Assembly: GCA_947471985.1 (NCBI GenBank) | Contig: CANIZL010000011.1 | Span: forward strand, 26,026 to 90,025 | Source of the DNA: Verrucomicrobiota bacterium | Lineage (GTDB): Bacteria > Verrucomicrobiota > Verrucomicrobiia > Limisphaerales > UBA9464 | DNA: 64,000 bases | Reading direction: 5' to 3' | In this document: one piece after another, positions 43,226-52,412 of the stretch | Layout: every line of letters starts with the position of its first letter | How positions within the stretch are numbered: the first letter of the stretch is position 1 | The notes under the pieces: generated by a model | What the model was told of the DNA's origin: nothing | Seen by the model: the letters and a program-made list of their open reading frames with translations, nothing else | Database searches by the model: none | Translations under genes and position numbers: made by a program

Positions 43226-44233
43226 ATGAATTGGAATGTTTTGGTGACGGCATCGCCGTTGATGGATCCCGTGGGCGCCCGGGCGCACGCACATCTGATC
43301 GACGCAGGCTTTCAGCTGGTGCGGCCGGCTCGTTGGGGTCCGCTGTCGGCGACGACCCTTCAGCCGTTGCTCGCCGGCATGGATGCCGTGTACGCCAGTG
43401 TCGACCAATACACCGCCGCGGTCCTGGCCTCGCCGGAAGCGGCGCAGCTCAAGGTCATTTCGCGGTGGGGTGTGGGTTTTGATTCGATCGATATCCCGGC
43501 GGCCACCCGCGAGGGGATCGTCGTTGCGTACACGCCTGGTTTGTTGAACGAGGCGGTGGCGGACTACGCGATGAGTTTGTTGTTTGCCGTGGCGCGGCGG
43601 GTGCACGAGGGGCATCAAACGCTGCGCACCGGGGCTTGGAAACCGACGTGGGGCCATGACATCGGCGGCAAGACGCTGGGGCTCGTCGGGTGCGGACGGA
43701 TTGGTCAGGCGGTGGCCCGTCGGGCGAGTGGCTTCGGCATGGAACTAATCGCGTTTGACCCTACGCCGCATCCGGAGGCCAGCGCCCTGGGCGTGCGGTT
43801 TGTGTCGCTGGAAGAACTTTTGGCGCGCGCCGATTTCGTTTCGCTGCACGCGGCCCTGACACCGGAGACCCGCGGGCTGATCGGCGAAGCGCAGCTCCGC
43901 CAGATGAAACCCAGCGCGTATCTCATCAACACCTCACGCGGCGCGATGATTGATGAGCCGGCCCTGGTGCGGGCGTTGCGCGAGGGCTGGATTGCCGGGG
44001 CGGCGCTCGATGCGTTCATCACCGAACCGCTCCCGGCCGATCACCCGTTCGTGGATGTGCCCAACATTCTGATCACGCCGCACCAGGCCTCGTTTGGTTT
44101 CGACACCGGCGCCCGGGTCAGCGACGCGGCCGCGCAGGCCTTGCTGGATCTGCGCGCCGGACATCGACCCCAATGGGTGGTCAATCCCGCCGTGTTCGAA
44201 TCGCCGGCCCTGCGCGTGACCCTTTCCTCATGA
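43226..44233 (+). CDS. D-isomer-specific 2-hydroxyacid dehydrogenase (phosphoglycerate dehydrogenase-like)
   Basis: From ATG 43226 the protein is 335 residues. The NAD-binding Rossmann fold carries G-L-V-G-C-G-R-I-G (about 155), with the acidic residue in A-F-D-P-T-P. The catalytic Arg is in N-T-S-R-G-A-M-I-D, the Glu partner in P-E-T-R, and the catalytic His in I-T-P-H-Q-A-S-F. It probably oxidises or reduces a sugar-derived 2-hydroxy acid, or hydroxypyruvate/glyoxylate. It is the first of four tightly packed genes; its stop overlaps the ATG of the aldolase gene (44230-44233). Confidence 0.9.
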   Translation: MNWNVLVTASPLMDPVGARAHAHLIDAGFQLVRPARWGPLSATTLQPLLAGMDAVYASVDQYTAAVLASPEAAQLKVISRWGVGFDSIDIPAATREGIVVAYTPGLLNEAVADYAMSLLFAVARRVHEGHQTLRTGAWKPTWGHDIGGKTLGLVGCGRIGQAVARRASGFGMELIAFDPTPHPEASALGVRFVSLEELLARADFVSLHAALTPETRGLIGEAQLRQMKPSAYLINTSRGAMIDEPALVRALREGWIAGAALDAFITEPLPADHPFVDVPNILITPHQASFGFDTGARVSDAAAQALLDLRAGHRPQWVVNPAVFESPALRVTLSS

Positions 44234-45024
44234 AATCCAATACTGTCCGTGCCCGGCTGAAGCGGGGCGAATCCTGTGTCGGCACCTGGCTCATGCTCGC
44301 GGAACCGATCGCCGCGCAAATGATGGCCACCACCGGACTGGACTGGCTCACCATCGAGCTGGAGCACTCGCATCTGACCATCGAACACGCCGCCCGCAGT
44401 TGCGCGATCATTGCCGCGATGGGCTGCGTCCCGCTTGTCCGCGTGCCCATTAACTCCGTCGAAAACATCAAACGCGTGCTCGATACCGGGGCGTGGGGCG
44501 TGGTGGTGCCGATGGTCAATTCCGGTCCCGAAGCCCGCGCGGTGGTGGATGCCGCCCGTTATCGGCCCATTGGCCAGCGCAGCATTGGCGGGCATTTGCC
44601 CGCAGTGAATTTCGGCACCGACGCCGCGACGTATTACGCCCGCGCCAACGACGAGGTGCTCGTGGTGGTGATGGCGGAACACGTCGATGCCGTGGCCAAC
44701 ATCGATGACATTCTGTCGGTCCCGGGCATTGATGTGGTGTTTGTCGGGCCCAACGATCTGCATGCGTCGTACGGGGTGCCGCCGGCGTTTGAGAGTGATC
44801 TGCCGGAATTCAATGCGGCGCTCGCCAAGATTCTGGCCAGCGCGCGGGCGCACGGCGTGGCGCCGGGGATTCACGTGGCCAACGCGGAACAGGCGCAACG
44901 GCGCATTGCGGAAGGCTGGCAGTTTGTGGCGATTTCGAGCGAGGTGGGTCTGTTGCTGGCCCACACGCGGGAAATCGTGACCGCACTGGGCCGCGGCACC
45001 GGGCAGGCCGCCGTCAAATACTAG
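44230..45024 (+). CDS. HpcH/HpaI family class II aldolase
   Basis: The start at ATG 44230 overlaps the dehydrogenase stop. The 264-residue protein follows the pyruvate-aldolase barrel: W-L-T-I-E-L-E-H-S (substrate loop), the metal Glu in V-V-M-A-E-H, and V-F-V-G-P-N-D-L near residue 178. The family cleaves 2-keto-3-deoxy acids into pyruvate plus an aldehyde. Canonical D-x-E-H-G and I-E-T are altered (E-L-E-H-S and A-E-H), so the specificity may differ. It sits between a hydroxyacid dehydrogenase and an isomerase, consistent with sugar-acid breakdown. Confidence 0.9.
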   Translation: MKSNTVRARLKRGESCVGTWLMLAEPIAAQMMATTGLDWLTIELEHSHLTIEHAARSCAIIAAMGCVPLVRVPINSVENIKRVLDTGAWGVVVPMVNSGPEARAVVDAARYRPIGQRSIGGHLPAVNFGTDAATYYARANDEVLVVVMAEHVDAVANIDDILSVPGIDVVFVGPNDLHASYGVPPAFESDLPEFNAALAKILASARAHGVAPGIHVANAEQAQRRIAEGWQFVAISSEVGLLLAHTREIVTALGRGTGQAAVKY

Positions 45025-45037
45025 CCGCCTCCCGAGC

Positions 45038-45862
45038 ATGGCCGCGTTCCGTTATTGTCTGAATGCGAGTACGATTCGCGGTACGCCCGTGCGGCGTCAG
45101 ATCGAGGTCGCCCGTCAGGCGGGTTATGGGGCGATCGAATTGTGGTTTGCGGATACGGACGCCGAAGTCGCCGCCGGCGGAACGCTGAAGGAGATCCGCC
45201 AGACCCTGGACGACGCGGGGCTGGCGGTGCCCACGATGATTTATCTGGCCGGCTGGTTTGATGCCCCCGACGCGTCTTGGCCCGCGGTGCGCGAACACTG
45301 TATGCGGCGCCTGGAGCAGGCGGCGATTCTGGGAGCGGCGCACGTGATTGCGGGACCACCGGCGGGGCGGGCTGATGTGTTCCACGGTGCCCTCCGCTAT
45401 CGGGAGTTGCTGGAATTGGGGCAAGCGATCGGGGCGCTGCCCGCGATGGAATTTCTCGGCTTCGTGGAACAGTATTGCACGATCGATTCCGCGCGGGAGG
45501 TGCTGGAGTTGGCCGCTCATCCGGCGGGAACGTTGGTGGTGGATCCGTTTCATGTTTTTCGCGGCGGCGGAAGTGTGGAGAGTCTGGCCCGGTTGAGCGG
45601 ACGGCAGATTGCGATTTCCCATTTCAACGACAGCCCGGCGCAACCCCAGCGGGAACTGCAGCACGATGCGGATCGCGTTTGGCCGGGTGCGGGGCATCTG
45701 GATTTGTCGCGGTACCTCCACGTGCTGCGGGGTACGGGGTACGACGGATGGTTGTCGCTGGAGTTGTTTCGGGAGGATTTGTGGCGGCGCGATCCGCTCG
45801 CGGTTGCCCGCGAAGGATTGGAACGGATGCGGGCGGTGGTGGAAGGTGGCGGCATCACATGA
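45038..45862 (+). CDS. Sugar phosphate isomerase/epimerase (hydroxypyruvate isomerase-like)
   Basis: A cytoplasmic 274-residue TIM barrel of the AP-endonuclease-2 superfamily. Metal and catalytic candidates: Glu in A-M-E-F-L-G (about 146), Asp/His in V-V-D-P-F-H (about 169), His/Asp in I-S-H-F-N-D (about 193) and Glu in L-S-L-E-L-F (about 241). It is third in the four-gene operon, 13 bp after the aldolase, and its stop overlaps the lactonase ATG. It probably interconverts keto and aldo forms of the pathway sugar. Confidence 0.87.
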   Translation: MAAFRYCLNASTIRGTPVRRQIEVARQAGYGAIELWFADTDAEVAAGGTLKEIRQTLDDAGLAVPTMIYLAGWFDAPDASWPAVREHCMRRLEQAAILGAAHVIAGPPAGRADVFHGALRYRELLELGQAIGALPAMEFLGFVEQYCTIDSAREVLELAAHPAGTLVVDPFHVFRGGGSVESLARLSGRQIAISHFNDSPAQPQRELQHDADRVWPGAGHLDLSRYLHVLRGTGYDGWLSLELFREDLWRRDPLAVAREGLERMRAVVEGGGIT

Positions 45863-46725
45863 AAATCATCGAAGCAGAATGTCTGCACGCCGGCGGCGCG
45901 GTGCTGGGCGAAGGGCCCTATTGGGACGGCGCCGAGCTTTGGTACGTCGACATCGAGCGGGGGGAGATTCATCGGTTCAATCCCACGACGCGGATCGACC
46001 AGAAATGGAGTCTGCCGCACCGCATTGGATTCGCGGTGCCTTCCACCCGCGGGGGCTGGATCGTGGGCAGCGAAGTGGGACTGGGACGCTTTGATCCGGC
46101 CACCGGGCTCGTGACTCCGATGGCGCATCCGGAACAGGACCAACCCGGCAATCGCTTCAACGATGCGAAGTGTGATCCTGCGGGCCGGCTGTGGGCCGGC
46201 ACCATGGCGTTGAATGAGGCCCCCGAACGCGGCAGTTTGTACCGCGTGAATGGTGATTGGACGATTACGCGGCAGGTGGAACGGATCAGCATTTCCAACG
46301 GCCTGGGGTGGTCGCCGGACGGTCGCACGCTGTACTACGTGGATTCGCCGACGCACCGCGTGGACGCGTTTGATTTCGCGGACGGCGAGATCTCCCGCCG
46401 CCGCCCGGTCGTGACCCTCACGGATGGTTTCCCCGATGGCTTGTGTGTGGATGCGGCTGGAAATCTCTGGATCGCCCTGTGGGGCGGCTGGGGTGTGGCC
46501 TGTCATGATCCGCGGACCGGTGAACGCCTGGCGTTCGTGAGAGTGCCGGTGTCGGCGGTGACTTCGTGCTGCTTTGGCGAAGGCGATGAACTCTTCATTA
46601 CCTGCGCCGGTCGCGACCTCGATGCGTCGGGCCGGATGGAGCAACCGCTGGCGGGCGGCATTTTTCGGGCGCGGGTGGGCGTGACGGCGCCGCCCGGGGA
46701 GCCGCGAAAATTTCAGGAATCGTGA
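45859..46725 (+). CDS. SMP-30/gluconolactonase family lactonase
   Basis: ATG 45859 overlaps the isomerase stop (ATGA). The 288-residue protein is a six-bladed SMP-30 propeller. Metal ligands are recognisable: Glu in L-G-E-G-P-Y-W, Asn in G-N-R-F-N-D-A, Asn in I-S-N-G-L-G-W-S-P-D-G and Asp in D-G-F-P-D-G-L. These enzymes hydrolyse sugar lactones to the free acids. It completes a plausible pathway: lactone opening, isomerisation, aldol cleavage and hydroxyacid oxidation. No dehydratase is present in the operon. It has no signal peptide. Confidence 0.92.
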   Translation: MKIIEAECLHAGGAVLGEGPYWDGAELWYVDIERGEIHRFNPTTRIDQKWSLPHRIGFAVPSTRGGWIVGSEVGLGRFDPATGLVTPMAHPEQDQPGNRFNDAKCDPAGRLWAGTMALNEAPERGSLYRVNGDWTITRQVERISISNGLGWSPDGRTLYYVDSPTHRVDAFDFADGEISRRRPVVTLTDGFPDGLCVDAAGNLWIALWGGWGVACHDPRTGERLAFVRVPVSAVTSCCFGEGDELFITCAGRDLDASGRMEQPLAGGIFRARVGVTAPPGEPRKFQES

Positions 46726-46773
46726 AGCATTGGAGATGGCCTGCGGACCAATTGCCGCTAAATCTTTGCCGCA

Positions 46774-48963
46774 ATGATCTCCCGTTCGGTGTCCCTGGCG
46801 ACTTCTCTCGCCCCGCGTCTGCGGGCTGCGCTGCCGCTTTTGCGCGGTGGCGTGCGGAAATTCGGTGAAGCCGGTGCCGTCGGACGCAGCGCCGCCTTCG
46901 CACTGGCGTGGATCGGGATTTGGTCGACGCACGTGGACGCGCAGGTGCCGCAGCCCAAACTCAATGCCCTGACGCCGCTCGGATTGAGCCGCGGCTCCAC
47001 GAATGAGATCGCGGTTTCCGGAACGGAACTCGACGAGCCGGAGTACCTGTATTTTTCCGATCCCCGCATTCTTTCCCGCCCGCGGGCCGGTGGTTTTACG
47101 GTGATCGTGCCGACGAACGCCACGCCGGGCGTCGTCGAGGCGCGTTGGGTGGGACGCTTCGGGGTGTCGACCCCGCGTCGGCTCTGGATCGCGGACAACC
47201 CGGAGCTGATCGTGCCCCCCACGAACCATTCGCGCGGTGCCGCTTTGTTGATGCCTGCGGGTTCGGCGCTGAATGGTCGGTTGGAAGCCGGTCAGGTGGC
47301 GTGGTTTCGAGTGCCCTCGCCCGCGACGAAGGGGCTCACGCTCCATGTGGCGGCGACCGCGTTGGATTCGCGGGTCGAGCCGGATCTGGCGGTATTTGAT
47401 GCGACCGGTCAGGAGCTGGCCCGCAATCGCCGCGGCGGAGTGATCACGCTCGCGAAGGTGCCCGAGGGGGAGCTTTTGATTTCGCTGAATGACCTCCGCT
47501 TTCGGGGCGGCGACGGCTTTGGGTATCGATTGACGCACGGCGCCCTGGCGGAAATTGCCCAGGCCGCGCTGCCCAATGCGTTGCCCCCGCTGGCCGCGGC
47601 CAATCAACCGCCGCCGATCGGTCGCGAGCCCCTCGTGGTGCCGCCGAACACCTTCTTGGAATTCAAACCGCCGGCGGAACTCCGCGGGACCTTTCCCCGT
47701 CGCGGACAGAAAACCGGGGCAACCTTCACGGCGCGCAAAGGCCAGGTGTTCTGGCTGGAGCTGTTGTCCGAACGATTGGGCGACGTGACGGATCCCCTGG
47801 TTTTGGTTCAGCGCCTGCGCCCGGAGAGAGGTGACCACGGTGAAGCGCTCTACGCGGACGTGGTGGATCTGCCCAAACTCGACGGCAGCCCGGGTGGTAC
47901 GGAATACCCGTCGAATTCCCGGGATGTGGCGGGCCGTTTTGAGGCGCCGGAGGACGCGACCTATCGCGTTTTGGTGCGGGATCAATTCGCGCAGTCAGGG
48001 CAGTCGCCGCTGCACTCCTGGCGATTGAGCGTTCGTCCGGAAACCCGCGGAGTTTCGTTGCTGGTTTTGCCGACGCCGCCGCCCCGGCAGGTGGACAACG
48101 ACCGACAAATCCACGGTTCCGCCCTCAACCTGCGCCGCGGTGAGACGGTGGCGCTCAAGGTGCTGGCGTATCGACGCGATGGCTTCAACGGGGACATCGA
48201 CCTGCTGGCGACCAATCTCCCGCCCGGAGTCACGGCCGCCACCACGCGCATCGCCGCGGGACAGCGCGGCGGATCGGTGCTCCTGACGGCGTCGAGCAAC
48301 CTCAGCAACGGCGTGGCGGTCATCACCGTTCTGGGTCGGTACACGGTGGAGACGAATAGCTTCAGCACCTCGGCGCAGGCGGGGGTGGCCTTGTGGTCGG
48401 TGCCCGATTGGGATTTGGAACGTCCGCTGGTGCGCCTCACGGATGCCGTGGTGGTGGGGCGCATTGGGGCCGAGGCCGCACCGCTCACGGTGGGGCCGGC
48501 GACGAACGTCTTCGAGGTGGCGGCGGGCGGGAAGATCACCCTGCCGTTTCAGATCGAGCGTCGCGGCGAATTTACGGCGGCTTTCAAGCTGAAGGCGGCG
48601 GGGCGGCCGGAATTGGACAAGGCCAAGGAATTGGAAGTGGCGGAGAAGGGCACCAACGCGACGGTGGAGCTGAACCTCGCGGAAGCGGCGTTGCCGGTGG
48701 GGACGCACACGATCTGGTGGGAAGGCCGGGCGCCGGGCAAATACCGCAACCAACCCGAGGCCATCGATGCGGCCAAGGCGGAACTGAAGGCCGCGGAGGA
48801 AGCTTTGGCCAAGGCGGGCGCGGCGGACAAGGCCGCCGCCGAAAAGCGCAAGCAAGCCGCCACGGACAGTGTGAAAGCGGCCGAGGAACGGGCCAAGCCG
48901 CGGGATGTTTTCGCTGCGGTGGTCAGTCGACCGGTAATTCTCCGGGTCGTGCCGGCTAAATAA
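46774..48963 (+). CDS. Exported PPC-like beta-sandwich protein, unknown function
   Basis: The 729-residue product from ATG 46774 has a hydrophobic signal core (about 38-56, ending V-D-A-Q) preceded by an unusually long basic N-region. Several immunoglobulin-like and bacterial pre-peptidase C-terminal-like beta domains follow (about 60-620). The last ~80 residues are an Ala/Lys/Glu-rich predicted coiled coil (about 665-715). The architecture is common in Planctomycetes/Verrucomicrobia, often beside DUF1549/DUF1501 proteins. No catalytic motif is visible. It follows the lactonase gene by 48 bp but its function does not obviously belong to that operon. Confidence 0.75.
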   Translation: MISRSVSLATSLAPRLRAALPLLRGGVRKFGEAGAVGRSAAFALAWIGIWSTHVDAQVPQPKLNALTPLGLSRGSTNEIAVSGTELDEPEYLYFSDPRILSRPRAGGFTVIVPTNATPGVVEARWVGRFGVSTPRRLWIADNPELIVPPTNHSRGAALLMPAGSALNGRLEAGQVAWFRVPSPATKGLTLHVAATALDSRVEPDLAVFDATGQELARNRRGGVITLAKVPEGELLISLNDLRFRGGDGFGYRLTHGALAEIAQAALPNALPPLAAANQPPPIGREPLVVPPNTFLEFKPPAELRGTFPRRGQKTGATFTARKGQVFWLELLSERLGDVTDPLVLVQRLRPERGDHGEALYADVVDLPKLDGSPGGTEYPSNSRDVAGRFEAPEDATYRVLVRDQFAQSGQSPLHSWRLSVRPETRGVSLLVLPTPPPRQVDNDRQIHGSALNLRRGETVALKVLAYRRDGFNGDIDLLATNLPPGVTAATTRIAAGQRGGSVLLTASSNLSNGVAVITVLGRYTVETNSFSTSAQAGVALWSVPDWDLERPLVRLTDAVVVGRIGAEAAPLTVGPATNVFEVAAGGKITLPFQIERRGEFTAAFKLKAAGRPELDKAKELEVAEKGTNATVELNLAEAALPVGTHTIWWEGRAPGKYRNQPEAIDAAKAELKAAEEALAKAGAADKAAAEKRKQAATDSVKAAEERAKPRDVFAAVVSRPVILRVVPAK

Positions 48964-49077
48964 TCCGAAAAGCCATCGCGGGGACGCGGAATCCGCCGTT
49001 CCGTCGCGGTCGTCTGGTGCCGGTTGCTTCGCCCGCGAGGTGAGCCCTTCCGTGCCGAGACCGATCCGCCGGCCCGT

Positions 49078-50403
49078 TCACGGTTTCACTTCCAGGTCCA
49101 GGATCGGCCCGGTGATTTCCAACGGCCACTGCCCCTTCGCCCGCTGGGCCAGCGCATAGCTCGTGTAGAGCAATTGGACCCGGTATTTTCCGGGCTCGCG
49201 GAAATCCGCCAGGGCCCGGAGGTTGATCGTTCGCTGGTAGGGCGTTTTACGGGTGAGTTGATGCCCCTGCGCTGCTGGAGTGCCCGCGCTCAACGGCCGG
49301 GGACCTACGGCCTCATATTTTCCGTTGGGCATTCGGCGTCGCAAACTCCAGCAAACGGTTTCGTCGGGCGTGTCCATCAGGGTACCGACCTTGACGTCGG
49401 TGCGGAGACTGAGTTCCACGGGCAGCAGCAGGGGCGCGCCGACGGCGAAGGTGCGATCGCCGTTCACCGTCATGGCCAGTGACGGGATTTCCACGGTATC
49501 GCCGAAGGGGTACTCGAAATAGTTCTGCAAGGTGGCGTGCAAAGTGGGTGCCATGCTGCCGGTTGTGAAGCGGGGCGCAAAATGGGTAGCCTCCGTGGGG
49601 TGCTTCCCCTCCCAAGGTCCCCAGAGGGTGCCGCGGACCTCACGCCAGTGGTCGGAATTTTCGTCGGCCTGTAAGATGGACGCCCGCAGTCCCTGCGCCC
49701 GCACGCACGCCTGGCCCGGGTGATCCGGATCGGGAATAAGCCCCACCCAGGTTACGGTGGCGGGGAGTTTCGCGGTGAGATCCTCCCAAGTTTTCCCCTG
49801 ATCGAACGACCGAATGAACTTCTGGACGGGCTTCGTCCAGGGCTCGCCGAGGGTGATCCCATAAATGCTTTTTTCCAGGACGAGGACCGATTGAAAATAC
49901 GCGGGGCCGTGGACCAATTCCCAGCGGGGCGAGCGGGCGGATTGGCGATAGAGCCCGAAAACCCAGGAACCCGTCCGGGGCTTCGAGCCGTCGAAATTCA
50001 GGATGGGATGATAGTAAATGACTCCGCTTCCCGGCGGCCCGGCCACGAACTGGCCGCCGGGCGCCAAACTCGGCGGCACCTCCACCGGACGCCAGACCCG
50101 GGCTTGGCGGTCCGCCTGATAGAATCCTTCGCTGGTGGTGGCCTCCACCTGATCACCATGGGTCAGTAGGGAGATCAGCTCCTGTTTCCTGATCTCGGGG
50201 GAAAGTGCCGGACCGGCGCCCCGTGCGACACCCGCGAACCCGAAGAGCAGCGCCGCCACACCACGGACCAGCGCCACCGACCATCCCGGTGTTCTTGGTG
50301 GGCCGGAGAATGGAGTTGGGCCATCGGTAAGCCTGCGACGATTGCCACGGCCGCCGGCGAAGAGGGGGCGGGGGAGATTTCTGAAGCAATCCGTTTTTTT
50401 CAT
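49078..50403 (-). CDS. Exported protein with a BNR-like repeat, unknown function
   Basis: The 441 residues from ATG 50403 begin with a basic stretch of ~40 residues, a hydrophobic segment (about 44-62, ending A-R-G-A), and then a beta-rich region. One Asp-box-like repeat is visible, F-D-Q-G-K-T-W-E-D-L (about 190-200), as in sialidase and photosystem-assembly propellers. The rest is not recognised. It converges with the PPC-like gene (114 bp between stops) and is in tandem with rtcR, 130 bp downstream of it. Confidence 0.65.
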   Translation of the reverse strand: MKKTDCFRNLPRPLFAGGRGNRRRLTDGPTPFSGPPRTPGWSVALVRGVAALLFGFAGVARGAGPALSPEIRKQELISLLTHGDQVEATTSEGFYQADRQARVWRPVEVPPSLAPGGQFVAGPPGSGVIYYHPILNFDGSKPRTGSWVFGLYRQSARSPRWELVHGPAYFQSVLVLEKSIYGITLGEPWTKPVQKFIRSFDQGKTWEDLTAKLPATVTWVGLIPDPDHPGQACVRAQGLRASILQADENSDHWREVRGTLWGPWEGKHPTEATHFAPRFTTGSMAPTLHATLQNYFEYPFGDTVEIPSLAMTVNGDRTFAVGAPLLLPVELSLRTDVKVGTLMDTPDETVCWSLRRRMPNGKYEAVGPRPLSAGTPAAQGHQLTRKTPYQRTINLRALADFREPGKYRVQLLYTSYALAQRAKGQWPLEITGPILDLEVKP

Positions 50404-50533
50404 GGCGGGAGTAGCCGGGAGAGAGCCCGGCCGTCGGTGATGGCGGTGAATTTGTCATCCGACCGGGCCGGTCGAAAAAGATCACGCGCAAAAGTTTGTG
50501 GAAAATGCGGAGCCCGGCCGCTCAGTCGGCCGC

Positions 50534-52135
50534 TCAGTCGGCAGCGCAATCGGACCAGGTGAGGCCGAAGCGGGCCAGGTATTTGCCGAGGCGATCGGCG
50601 TCGTTGGTGTGTTTTCGTTCCAGCCGTGAAACGCGGAACAATTGTCGACCCGCCTCGGATTGATTTCGCGACTCCCGACACACGTTCACGACGTGGGCCA
50701 ATTGGGCCTGATCGAAGGGGTCGATTTTTCCCAACCGTTCCTCGCCGAGAACGGTGAGCAGGATTTCGTCGGAGGCGGCGGCCTGGGGCCCCGACCACGC
50801 GGCGCGCAGTCGGGCGAGTTCGTCCGTGAGACCGGCGGCGGTGATGCGGCCTCCTTCTGCGAGGGTGGCCATGCGGGTGACGGCGGCGTTCAGGTCGCGG
50901 AAATTCGCGTTCCACCGCGCTTCGGGTCCGCGGGCAAACGTGAGAAATTGCTCCCGGACCTCCCGGCTCAGGGTCACGCGGGTGCCGTGCCGGCGGGCGT
51001 ATTGGTCCAGCTCGTGATCGAGGTTGGGGGCGATGTCCTCGGGACGTTCGCGTAAGCCCGGCAGGCGAAAGGTCCACAGGTTGAGGCGCGCGAGGAGATC
51101 TTCGCGAAACCGACCGGCGGCGACTTGTTCCAGCAGATCGCGGTTGGTGCCGGTGATGAGTTGGAAATCGCTGGTGACTTCCGCATCGCCGCCAAAGGGC
51201 AGAAAGCGTTTTTCCTCCAGCGCCCGCAGTAGCATGGCCTGTTCGTCCAGACCGAGTTCGCCCACTTCATCGAGGAACAGCAGTCCACTATCGGCCGTCC
51301 GCAGCAGGCCCGCCCGATCCTTGAGGGCGCCGGTGAAGGCGCCCTTCACGTGACCGAAAAGCGCGCTCATGGCGGAGTCGCCCCGCAGCGTGGCGCAGTT
51401 CACTTCCACCAGGCCGCCGGAGACCTGGTGCCGGCTTTTCTTCAATTCGAAGATCCGTCGGGCGAGCTGCGATTTGCCCGCCCCGGTGGGCCCCATGAGC
51501 AACAGGGGTTCGCGGGAATGCAGGGCCACGTGTTCGATTTGTTCGATCAGGCGATTGAACGGGACGTTCTGCGTGGCGATGCCGGACTTCAGCATCGAAT
51601 GCGCTTCCGTGGCCTCCTTGCGGAAGCGGGCGGCAATGCGGTCGTAGCGCGAGAGATCGAGATCGATCAGGCTGTAACTGCCCTCGGGCGATTTGAGCTT
51701 TCGATCCCGCGGCGCGGTTTGCACCAGGCGGGCGGGGAAGTGCCGGCTCTCGGTCAGCAGAAATAGGCAGATCTGCTGCACGTGGGTGCCGGTGGTTATG
51801 TGAACCAGATACTCCTCGCGGTCCGGATCGAACGGATACCCGCGGGCAAATTCGTGCAGGGCGGCGAAGACCTCCTCGAAATCCCAGGGATTCCGCAGCT
51901 CGTGGGGATGAAGCCGCACGGTGGTTTCCGGTGACACCCGGCCGATGTCCGCCGCTACGCAGCGGGCGGTATCCACGTGCGCGGAGTCGTGCAGCAGTTC
52001 CAGGCGGTGGACCGCCAGATCCTCGTGCTGACACAACGACACGGTCGGACGCCACTTCTGCCAGCGTTCCCGATGGAACCCGGAATCGAGCATGCTTCCC
52101 AGAATCCCCAGGACGACGGTCTTTTTCGCCTTCAT
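50534..52135 (-). CDS. rtcR: Sigma-54-dependent RNA-repair regulator RtcR
   Basis: I use ATG 52135 (533 residues), where RtcR similarity begins (M-K-A-K-K-T-V-V-L-G-I-L-G). The N-terminal ~180 residues are the RtcR CARF domain, thought to bind RNA fragments or cyclic oligonucleotides. The AAA+ domain has Walker A G-P-T-G-A-G-K-S (215-222), the sigma-54 contact loop G-A-F-T-G-A (265-270) and Walker B L-L-F-L-D-E (285-290). The C-terminal helices (about 470-530) are a DNA-binding region. It is divergent from rtcA-rtcB, which carry a good -24/-12 promoter, matching the arrangement in enterobacteria. Confidence 0.95.
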   Translation of the reverse strand: MKAKKTVVLGILGSMLDSGFHRERWQKWRPTVSLCQHEDLAVHRLELLHDSAHVDTARCVAADIGRVSPETTVRLHPHELRNPWDFEEVFAALHEFARGYPFDPDREEYLVHITTGTHVQQICLFLLTESRHFPARLVQTAPRDRKLKSPEGSYSLIDLDLSRYDRIAARFRKEATEAHSMLKSGIATQNVPFNRLIEQIEHVALHSREPLLLMGPTGAGKSQLARRIFELKKSRHQVSGGLVEVNCATLRGDSAMSALFGHVKGAFTGALKDRAGLLRTADSGLLFLDEVGELGLDEQAMLLRALEEKRFLPFGGDAEVTSDFQLITGTNRDLLEQVAAGRFREDLLARLNLWTFRLPGLRERPEDIAPNLDHELDQYARRHGTRVTLSREVREQFLTFARGPEARWNANFRDLNAAVTRMATLAEGGRITAAGLTDELARLRAAWSGPQAAASDEILLTVLGEERLGKIDPFDQAQLAHVVNVCRESRNQSEAGRQLFRVSRLERKHTNDADRLGKYLARFGLTWSDCAAD

Positions 52136-52230
52136 AGCTTTTGAGCGAGTAGATTCGCGGATAAGCGAATCGTTGCCAATCGCAAAAAACAGCGGTTTAG
52201 GTGTGGGTTTGGTTTTAATTGTTCCAGTAC

Positions 52231-52265
52231 AACGGGTTAAATGGATTATGAACGGGGTAAATCGG
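52231..52265 (+). promoter_or_regulatory. Tandem upstream site, probable RtcR enhancer
   Basis: AACGGGTTAAATGG (52231-52244) and AACGGGGTAAATCGG (52251-52265) are a direct repeat whose start points are 20 bp apart, about two helical turns. It lies immediately upstream of the sigma-54 promoter and between rtcR and rtcA. Binding of RtcR here is inferred. Confidence 0.55.
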
Positions 52266-52266
52266 C

Positions 52267-52284
52267 TTGGCATGAGGGTTGCGG
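52267..52284 (+). promoter_or_regulatory. Sigma-54 (-24/-12) promoter of rtcA-rtcB
   Basis: TTGGCAT-GAGGG-TTGCGG has GG at 52269-52270 and GC at 52281-52282, exactly 10 bases apart, as required by sigma-54. Transcription would start near 52294, about 120 bases before the rtcA ATG. RtcR, encoded divergently, is the expected activator. Confidence 0.8.
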
Positions 52285-52412
52285 TGGGAGGTAATCGAAC
52301 GTTACGAACTGAGAATCCGCTGATGAAGACTCCGACTTACTCCTCCCGCCTCGCCGGCCGGCCCGATGCCGGTTGCCGCACGGCGGTCCTGAACCTTCAA
52401 CCCTGATTACCC

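Noticed and set aside
45550..47985. Minus-strand frame of 811 codons
   Set aside because: Antisense to the isomerase, lactonase and PPC-like genes, with overlapping starts and stops of recognised genes on the other strand; no domain seen.
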